Positions 56,750 to 64,000 of a DNA stretch of 64,000 nt are shown here, piece by piece. The translations under genes were made by a program, and so were the position numbers. The DNA comes from Lophium mytilinum (Eukaryota > Ascomycota > Dothideomycetes > Mytilinidiales > Mytilinidiaceae), in NCBI GenBank assembly GCA_010093605.1, contig MU004182.1:192368-256367 (forward strand), given 5' to 3'. How positions within the stretch are numbered: the first letter of the stretch is position 1; each line of letters opens with the position of its first letter. Below the pieces are notes generated by a model that ran no database searches, had not been told where the DNA came from, and saw nothing but the letters and a program-made list of their open reading frames with translations.

Positions 56750-57745
56750 CTACATTCTTGGTTTCAATTTCGTGCTGTCAATTCGCTTGCCCTCGTCAGC
56801 CTGCTCAGGAACCGTGAGATCTGGAAAATTCGCCGGCATAATACGTCGAGGTGTGCTGCCGGGGACGACATTGTACTTGGAAAAGTCCGTGATGCCAGTT
56901 TTGCGAAGAAAATCTTCGTCCAACTCCAGGCAGCCGTTGACCACGGACGGAGGCGCCCGCAGAATGGCCAGGATTGCATCCGAGTATATGGTCGGTTTCC
57001 TTAAGTCCTTCAGGTTCTCGTGCTCCACATTCTCCGTGGCGGCGGACTGAATAGCGACTGCGGGCCAGATGCTGGTGATTGCCATATCAGTCTTGCCCTC
57101 CCTCTCGAAATCTACTGCCAGCCCTTTCGTAAGGATACTCATACCAACCTTCCCCATCGCGTAAGCCGTTTTTCCGCGAAAGAACCTCGAATAAATTGGA
57201 GGGCTGACGACAATTATCCGGCCCTTCCAGCCATTGTTCTTGAAATGCGGCAACGCAGCCTGAAGAGTCCCATATAAGCCCTCGATGTTCACCCGTTGCA
57301 TCAGCTGGAACCGCTTCATGGGTGTGTTTTCTACGCTCGCCCACCAAATCGCACCGGAATTATAGATGAGAACGTCCAGACGGCCATAGATCTCAATCGT
57401 CCGCGCGACCAATCTTTCCACGCTGGCAAAGTCGCGCGCGTCTACCGCGACAGCTGTGGCATCGCCTCCAGCTTCGCGGATCTCGCGCTCTACCGTACTG
57501 ATTGTAGAATGTGGGGAGTTCGGGTCCGGTGGAAACGGAGTCGTTTTCGAGGCATCAGATGTACTTTTCGCAGCGACAACCACTACACATCGAGACATTG
57601 TCAGCCATTTATCTACATGCAACTTCACGATATTCTCCGTGGTTGACAGACCTGCATAGCCGTTCTTCGCTAGATCAATGGCAACCTGTCTCCCAATGCC
57701 TCTTGAAGCTCCAACAATGAGCGCGACCTGTTTCCCAGAGGCCAT
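56750..57745 (-). CDS. Short-chain dehydrogenase/reductase, HSDL2-like
   Basis: Two exons: 57745-57652 and 57582-56750, 308 residues. The start MASGKQVALIVGASRGIG has the NAD(P)-binding TGxxxGIG-type loop. The splice joint restores AKNGYAVVVAAKSTS, the second beta strand. The 69-bp intron is a multiple of three and has no stop, so unspliced translation would insert 23 residues there. Other landmarks are VDARDF, YNSGAIWWASV (NNAG-type), IIVVSPPIYSRFF and the catalytic pair YAMGK. SPP, SIWPAVAIQSAA and LDEDFLRKTGITDFSKY match the N-terminal domain of HSDL2, a peroxisomal/mitochondrial SDR. The SCP2 domain of animal HSDL2 is absent. Substrate is unknown. It is divergent from the GST kappa gene. 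Confidence 0.88.
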   Translation of the reverse strand: MASGKQVALIVGASRGIGRQVAIDLAKNGYAGLSTTENIVKLHVDKWLTMSRCVVVVAAKSTSDASKTTPFPPDPNSPHSTISTVEREIREAGGDATAVAVDARDFASVERLVARTIEIYGRLDVLIYNSGAIWWASVENTPMKRFQLMQRVNIEGLYGTLQAALPHFKNNGWKGRIIVVSPPIYSRFFRGKTAYAMGKVGMSILTKGLAVDFEREGKTDMAITSIWPAVAIQSAATENVEHENLKDLRKPTIYSDAILAILRAPPSVVNGCLELDEDFLRKTGITDFSKYNVVPGSTPRRIMPANFPDLTVPEQADEGKRIDSTKLKPRM

Positions 57746-58184
57746 TGAGCCTTCTGTCCTTGGATAGAGCAATGTAAAGGGGATGCAGTGGGGATATCTC
57801 TCGGGAACGATGTGCTATGCGTGGATTAAGACACTCCATATAAGAAAGACGACGTCGAAGCAGGCATCATCATTGCTGTAAATCCGCAAATGACGACAAA
57901 AAGTCAATCTGGCATGTGTGCCTCGGTCATTCAAAGCTCACAGTCTCGTTGGTTAGAGCAGGACATTGACATGACAATATTGAAGGAAGAAAGAGGGGGA
58001 TTAGTGATCGGTCGTAGTGGTCTTGAAGCTGTCTCAAACTGAACCTCGGCGATGCCAATCTTGCCAAGAATTCCATCCACGACGCTTCTCCATCCCTCTT
58101 CACGAACATTTAGTCAACATACTCATAGACCTGTAAGCAGTTCTCATTACAGGGAAAGAGTGAACCTGCCGAGCTATATTGACC
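57746..58184. promoter_or_regulatory. Divergent promoter region, SDR / GST kappa
   Basis: A 439-bp head-to-head gap. Both neighbours are small redox-type enzymes, so shared control is plausible, but no site is demonstrated. Confidence 0.45.
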
Positions 58185-59352
58185 ATGGGTGGAAAGATTG
58201 AGTGCTATCTTGACGTTGGTATGTTCATTCAGCAGTAGACCATGAAACTTTGGTAGTTGCTGATAGGGCCGAAGTCTCTCCATACTCTTATTATGCTCTG
58301 CTCTATCTAGAAAAGAACAGGGAGACCTTGAAATCTCATGATGTCGATATCGAGTGGGTGTTTCTTATTTGTCGCATTTCTTTTATCCATCGTCGTCACA
58401 TGACCGATACCTATTATGTCTGTATTCGCAATGGTCCCCTCCTCCGAGCATATGGTTATTTGAATCGGCGGGTTCCAGATTCTCAAGTGTCCTGCTCATC
58501 TGCATTCACAATTGCCTTCAAGATACATTGCCTATTGACCAAAACCCGAATCATCCACGCGATCACGTGTTATATTCCTTTTAGTCATGCCTACAGAATA
58601 TCCTCACTGATTTGTTATTAGTATAATTCCCGTCTTCCTCGGCGGCATAAACGTAGGAAGCGGAAACAAACCCCCCTGGACCCTCCCGGCCAAAGCAAAT
58701 TACAGTAACTACGACTCCGCCCGCGCAAAGAAGTACTTCGGCGTGCCCGATATCAAAACCCCCTCCTTCTTTCCAATACTTTCTCTCCCAGTATGTCATT
58801 CATCCCGTGTTAGCTTCATGATTAATACCCTACCCCTACTTTACTGTGTAACGGCTCGCTCACACTTTCGCCCTCCAGCCCCAACGCGCTCTAACCTATA
58901 TCCGCGCCCACCATGCTTCCCTCCTAATCCCCACCTTTCTAACCCTCTTCTCTGCCATGTGGCTCGACGGCCATGACATCAGTAAACCAGATCTGCTAGC
59001 ACAGGCACTGAGCGCCCACTTCTCCCCCGAGGAGACCAAAGCGATCCTCGAAGGCGCGAACCAGCCACACTACAAGCAAGAGCTCTCGGCCAAGACACAA
59101 GAGGCCCTAGACCGCGGCGCGTTTGGATGTCCGTGGTTCTGGGTCACTAATACTGCTGGGGTGGGGGAACCATTCTTCGGAAGCGATAGGTACGTTTCTA
59201 GTTTCAAAATTCATATTGGGTGACGTGCCACGAAACGGGTTGAAGAGTTGATGCTGATCGGACGTAGGTTCCACTTCATATGGGAGTACCTTGGCTTGCC
59301 CTGGAAAGCTGTTGAGCTGTTGCCTTCTGCGCAGGCGAAGGCCAAGATCTAG
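58185..59352 (+). CDS. Glutathione S-transferase kappa / HCCA isomerase-like (DsbA-fold)
   Basis: Five exons: 58185-58218, 58275-58353, 58622-58790, 58879-59189 and 59268-59352, 225 residues. The N-terminus MGGKIECYLDVVSPYSYYAL is the kappa-class opening, with the SPYS motif holding the serine that contacts glutathione. Then come PVFLGGINVGSGNKPPW, ARAKKYFGVPDIKTPSFFP, AMWLDGHDISKPDLLAQAL (helical insert) and GCPWFWVTNTAGVGEPFFGSDR with the cis-Pro region of the thioredoxin fold, ending FHFIWEYLGLPWKAVE. It should conjugate or isomerise substrates using glutathione, in mitochondria or peroxisomes in known relatives. Intron 2 is long (268 bp). All phases agree. Confidence 0.92.
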
Positions 59353-61758
59353 GTGCGGAAGGCCGGCGGGAGCGTGCGTGCAGGGAGGCGGAATGGCGTG
59401 CAGCATATTGTACGGGGACTCCATGGGCGGAGGAGTAGGGATGTCCTTGTATACTACCTGCTCTTCTGCGACTCTAAATCGTCTAAAACGGCTGTTCGTT
59501 TGTCCCTTCATCAAAGAGACGTTAGCCGCCCTCAAATGAGCATCTTATCCGGATTGCGAGCCGTGCCGAAAAGCTTCGATGGAGGCCGGAAATCGAAACA
59601 CGTCGTACAGAGCCGACCCAATTCCTGGCATGAAAGATTGGTTGTACCAGAGCATGGTGGAGGCTTCCGCAGTTCCAACAGTCGACCCGTCATTGCAGTC
59701 AGTCGTGGCACTAACGCGCGAGGCGAAGCAAACAAGCTCCCGCTGTCGGCACGGGAACATGCGTCCGCAGCGGCGCAGAGCGAGTTGCAGGACTGAGAAC
59801 AAAGAAAGAACATATCTTGTTCAAGGATGAAGCTTGGATGCCATGTGCTGTCACCCGGCATGGCCTGCATATGCAATGTCGTTGCTTTGAGGAGAAGGCC
59901 AAGTTCCCTGCGTGTCAGAAGTTTATCTTGCAAGCTGTGACACTCTAGGGCGGATCTGCCAGCAGTGAATACTAGAGCTAGTCTAGGTTAAGAATGAATT
60001 GTTCTCTTTGTCGAGTGTTCCACGGCTGTGGATATGGTTATGTCATGTCACTGGATGAGCACATACCTTACATTTCCGTTGCTTCTTTAAACTTGCAACA
60101 ATGCCAATTGGATTATGTGACCTATTTGTCGCTATATGACACTAGAGGTCGTAATGCTGACACCATCAGCAGGGCAGATCTGAACTCCAGCTCCCTTGTG
60201 CTTGTCTTTCGACGCTTCACCATCTCGATCTGCCTACACCTTTTCAGCATTCGGCACCATCCCAAAGCTTGCTGCAGGCAGCCGAAGGCGGCCACGTTGG
60301 ACAGGGCTACGGGAAGCGAAAGATAGCGCAACAAGAATGCACGGCGAACGGCTGCGCACACGCCATAGGCATAGAGGGGCCTGGGGATATGCACGTGGCC
60401 GTTGCGGACGTCCAATGGTGCTCGCTAATATCCGGAGTGGCTTTGAGGTGCGCTGCGTAGAAGATAGTTTTGGCAGAGTTGACGATGATATGTTTGCGTT
60501 GGAGGCAGATGACAGCTATGAGACTTGCCAGCACGTTGAGCCATTTTCGGTGTTTTGAAGATGTAAATGATAACTTAGCAAGACTGTACAGCAGATGCGA
60601 AGATTCGAGCCCAGGCTCTCATAGGCAAGATAGACTTTAGCATTGGCCAGCTGATCCGCACCCCCTGGGAGTACCAGAGGACCAGTCAGATTCATTCCCT
60701 AGGCAGTGTTGCTGTGGGACTCGACGAATAAAGTTCGCAGAGAGCGGGTGGAAGTGGAGATGGAGAACCTTCTGTCGGGAACAAGGACGGGCCATGGCTC
60801 TTCAAACGCATTCTTGATAGCACGGGTTGGAACCCTGACAGGATGGGTGGTCTTGTTGAGATCTGATTCTTAAAGACCGTCTGCGAGAAGGAAGGGAGTT
60901 TAGGTTTCTGATCTTTAGCACGATGTTTGTTGGTTGAGATTCGTCCGCTCGTTACTCGTACCTTTTTACGGGAAAGCGCGGTATTCACGCATTTGCGAGT
61001 ATTTCAACGCCTATCGCACCTATCACGACATCGGGGCTGCATGTTTGTGTCCTATCCAGATCAGTAGCATCAAAGTCATTCGGCCATTGCAAGCTTTTTC
61101 TGTCCACGGTAGATCTTGGCCCACGAAAGACACATGAGGTGCTGGCAAGTTGACAAGTTTCTTCCCAGCTCCCGTGGCGAGCCTCTGTACGATCCAGAAA
61201 TCGTATAGAAAGCTGAAGGCCTTTTGCAGCGGTGTGTCGTCAGCTGAATATCCTATCTAAGGCTCCGAATCTGTTCAAGCCTAGACTGCATCATCATTTG
61301 CTCGGAACCCATAACTGTCCGGATCTGCGAGCGGCAGCTATCCTGACAGCTGCAGGTGTCAGACCGTGCTGCTGGGCCGTGTCCAGAGTTGCGGATTGAT
61401 GCTCCGGAGCGGTCAAGTTGGTCTCGGCGAATCGTAGCATCCAGCACCAGCGATACTGTCAACAAGCTGCAAGACCCCTTGGACAGCTCATAGCTCAAAT
61501 TCGGCCTCCCCACATTCGACCACACCGTCTACAAGACTCCAACCGAGAAGCGGTCAAGTGCACTGAATGGGCCAATAACGATTGCGAAGCTGGCCAGCGG
61601 TAAAGCGACTTCACACTGCCGGGAGCCATCTTTGCGTGAGTCGGTTTTGATCACGGTACTTTCGCTCGCAGTATTATTCAAGACCTCATCCATCCCTCGG
61701 TCTCTTGTCTCACAGCGGAAGCTCCCGTTCGTTTGTGCTCTCGTCGACAGTGGACACA
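59353..61758. other. 2.4-kb stretch without a supported gene
   Basis: Open frames up to about 147 codons occur on both strands but none has recognisable motifs, consistent splice joints or family resemblance. Base composition is like that of neighbouring coding DNA, so it is not an A+T-rich repeat-mutated tract. The right part may include a long 5' UTR or promoter of the Myb-like gene. A noncoding RNA or a decayed gene cannot be excluded. Confidence 0.5.
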
Positions 61759-63282
61759 ATGCCTTGTTTCAATCGCTCGGATCCTCCTGCGATACTTCCA
61801 GATGCGAACCATGTTGTGAGTACTCTCACAGGGATCTGAAGTCGAAGAACTTGCACTGACACCGGACTGTACTAGTGGAATAACATACCTGCTTCACATC
61901 ATGGTGTCTTCAAGGGCCCAGCCCAATCGAGCTATCACGGACAAGAAGTAAATGCATTCGAGGCCTCAATTGATAGCGTCCACACAACCAGCGCAGCCTT
62001 ACAGAGCGAACAACACCTTCAGTTACCAACAACAGACCCACCTTCCGTCGATCTGACCAAGCCTTTTTGGAGTCCGACTCCTACCTCGTGCCCGGTCAAG
62101 ACAGAGAGCGAGAGGTTCTTCGACGTCCAAATCAATGCTGCCAACTGGGACACCTCCAACTTCTTCGACAAACCTTGCGACGTGACCCTTGCAGACCACG
62201 ACTTTTTTGGCATACCTTTCACGGCAAGCTCAGACCGCGATATACACGGACTATCCCCAGCCGCCACCACTTGGAACTTCCCCAGTTCACTCAGCGACCA
62301 GTCTGATTGCAGTCGGGCATTCAGCTTCACCGGGAGCCTCGACCATCCTTCGCCAACCAGCACATACCTGAGTGATAGCACATACACCAATCCAAAGAAC
62401 GGCCTGAGGGGCAGATACGATACAACGCATTCGCCAGATCCCCGGCTCTCTCTGGGAGCTCATCTCCTCGATTCGACAAGACTCTCCTCACAGCACAAGC
62501 TTGACATCCCCGCATATCAACCGGAACACGATGGCGAGATGTCGTGCGACTCAAACTTCGGAGCCTTAGAACACTGTCAAACTACTCCGGATGCATTCCA
62601 GACACCAATGACCGCTAGGATATCATGGCCACCAGAGGATTGGGATCCAAATGCATGGGAACATCCGCAGGCAACTCCTAGCCAGAGCATAGCCCCGTGG
62701 AATAGCAGCGACATATTGCTCACTAATTATCGCGCCCAGAGCATTCAGAGTAACGACACATTGCCACAGCGCCCATTCGAACAGATCAACCACTCACAAT
62801 ATGCCAATCCAACACAGGATGACCCTCAAACCATCCGGTTTCCGAACTCGCGGCGAAAGAGAGAAGACCACTTCCTGGTGACCTCTAAGCGAAAGGGAAT
62901 GACATACAAGCAGATCCGCGAGAAGGGAGGGCTCCAGGCTGCAGAATCTACACTGAGAGGGAGGTTTAGGGCATTGACGAAGGATAGGAGGGACAGGGTA
63001 CGAAAGCCAGTGTGGACGGACAAAGATGTGAGTATATTATGAAACGCAAGGGTAAAGACCTGCTTGCTAAACATGCGGCCGCAGATTCAACTCCTTCATC
63101 TCGCAGTCCAGCGGGAGATTGAGGGACTGGAAACCAGTGGTTTCTCCAGGGCGGCAGACATCCAAGCGCTTGGATCGAAAGTGTCCTGGAAGAAGGTGGC
63201 CGACTGTATCATGGCGAAAGGCGGGTCTTACCGTTTCGGCAACGCAACGTGCAAGAAGAAGTGGAAGGAATTGATGCACTAG
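61759..63282 (+). CDS. Myb/SANT-like DNA-binding protein
   Basis: Three exons: 61759-61815, 61876-63027 and 63085-63282, 468 residues. Residues 1-350 are low-complexity Ser/Thr/Pro/Asn/Gln, probably a regulatory region. The C-terminal ~120 residues form the DNA-binding part: KRKGMTYKQIREKGGLQ, AESTLRGRFRALTK, RVRKPVWTDKDIQLLHLAV, then KVSWKKVADCIMAKGG and FGNATCKKKWKEL. This has the spaced tryptophans (W...W...W) of a Myb/SANT helix-turn-helix. A PVWTDKD / WKKV / KKWKEL layout occurs in fungal Myb-like factors of unknown target. The intron at 63028-63084 splits the domain at WTDKD|IQLL in phase 0. Confidence 0.8.
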
Positions 63283-63692
63283 GCTTGCGACTTATTTCGA
63301 CGATTTGGCAGTATTGGGTAGCTGTGTACATTGGTACGATGGTGACTGGGAGTATTGAACTAATGGATTCCGGGCGTGCTCTTACATTCACCGGCATTCT
63401 GCAATGCGAAAGCATCAGCGAGGCTCGATTTGTGTAGCGTTTACGCGTGCTTTTTGCATCACACGATATAGATAGACCCACTAGGTAGCAAGCAAGGCAT
63501 CGAATGCCTTCCAATGAAATAATATCTGGAAGACAACACCAAATAGGAACAATCGTGAAAGTTTGTAGAGCTGATGTCCGAACAAACTTGGGATCTTCAC
63601 CTAGCACCAAGCCCGCGCCATCACACCAAGCATCTCTCAGCACCCATCGCGTCACCACCAACAGCCTCAATTGCTCTCTCCAACCGCCCATA
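63283..63692. promoter_or_regulatory. Intergenic, 410 bp, upstream of the Ap4A phosphorylase gene
   Basis: Holds the 3' flank of the Myb-like gene and the promoter/5' UTR of the next gene. No further feature seen. Confidence 0.45.
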
Positions 63693-64000
63693 ATGCTACT
63701 CGGTCTCTCCGAACCTCTCCCACGTCTTGTGAACACCAAGTTCAGCGTCGCAAAGGCCGCGCAGCACCTCCTCTTCTCATCCACCGAACTCGCCGTCGTC
63801 CAGACCACAACGGGCATCCCGGTGAGTAAGTTACTTCCCTTTGCCGCTTCAGCTTTCTATAGATATTGACTTCCTCCGAGTTTCAACTCCGGTACTGTCC
63901 AGCTCTCGCCAAGAAGCCCACAGCCTCGAAAGATGATGCGCCCCGCGAGAAGAAAGACCCGTTCGACAATCCCTCCCCCGATCTCTGGATAGCAGATATA
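63693..64000 (+). CDS. APA2: Ap4A phosphorylase (ATP adenylyltransferase), N-terminal part
   Basis: Exon 1 63693-63821 and exon 2 from 63881 to the window edge, open to the right. The spliced reading starts MLLGLSEPLPRLVNTKF and continues FSSTELAVVQTTTGIP, then FQLRYCPALAKKP and KKDPFDNPSPDLWIADI. FQLRYCPALAKKP and DPFxNPSPDL are hallmarks of fungal diadenosine 5',5'''-P1,P4-tetraphosphate phosphorylase, a HIT-superfamily (GalT-like) enzyme that converts Ap4A and phosphate to ADP and ATP. The catalytic histidine motif lies beyond the window. APA1 and APA2 cannot be separated from this fragment. Confidence 0.88.

Noticed and set aside
60600-60660. Possible tRNA B-box (GATTCGAGCCC) near 60603
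   Set aside because: No matching A-box or acceptor/anticodon stems at the right distance on this strand, so a tRNA is not supported.
63209-63817. 202-codon minus-strand frame
   Set aside because: Overlaps the Myb-like 3' end and the Ap4A phosphorylase exon, both of which have clear homology on the plus strand.

Overview
The window looks like a nuclear segment of a filamentous ascomycete (Pezizomycotina; I cannot assign a class). The genes carry short introns of about 45-70 bp with GT-AG ends and CTRAC-like branch points. The recognisable products are fungal: a Chs5-Arf1-binding protein (ChAPs), HIR3, TRM1, 40S ribosomal protein S16, Ats1-like RCC1 repeats, Ap4A phosphorylase and CBM18/PAN proteins. 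The assembly is draft quality: there is a 185-base N gap at 43485-43669.

Layout. 1-524 is the 3' end of a cytochrome P450 (+). 733-2387 is a receptor-L-domain (Ecm33-like) single-pass membrane protein (-). 3096-4166 is an Ats1-like RCC1 protein (-), divergent from RPS16 (4457-5326, +). 5912-8512 is a ChAPs exomer subunit (-), divergent from the HIR3 histone-chaperone subunit (8888-14911, +). 15549-16982 is a protein with a MuDR/FAR1-type zinc finger (+). 17955-20476 is a seven-exon secreted protein of unknown function (-) with an in-frame TAG in its signal peptide. 21571-22844 is a one-TM protein (-), divergent from TRM1 (23509-25815, +). 26881-27722 is a small four-TM protein (+) set among several local tandem repeats.

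The dominant feature is one gene on the minus strand at 28393-56057. Splicing two very large open segments and two small 3' exons keeps the frame throughout and gives about 9,166 residues. The protein has a signal peptide, about 36 cysteine-rich PAN/Apple-like modules separated by long Ser/Thr-rich mucin-like linkers, two CBM18 (hevein-type) modules near the C-terminus, and a small duplicated C-terminal motif. It has neither a GPI signal nor a C-terminal membrane segment. It is probably a giant secreted or cell-wall glycoprotein. Its linkers are built from minisatellites.

The right flank holds an HSDL2-like short-chain dehydrogenase (56750-57745, -), divergent from a kappa-class GST/HCCA isomerase-like protein (58185-59352, +). 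A 2.4-kb stretch with no supported gene follows, then a Myb/SANT-like DNA-binding protein (61759-63282, +) and the 5' end of an Ap4A phosphorylase gene (63693 to the window edge, +). Apart from the divergent pairs, which may share promoters, the genes do not form an obvious pathway cluster.
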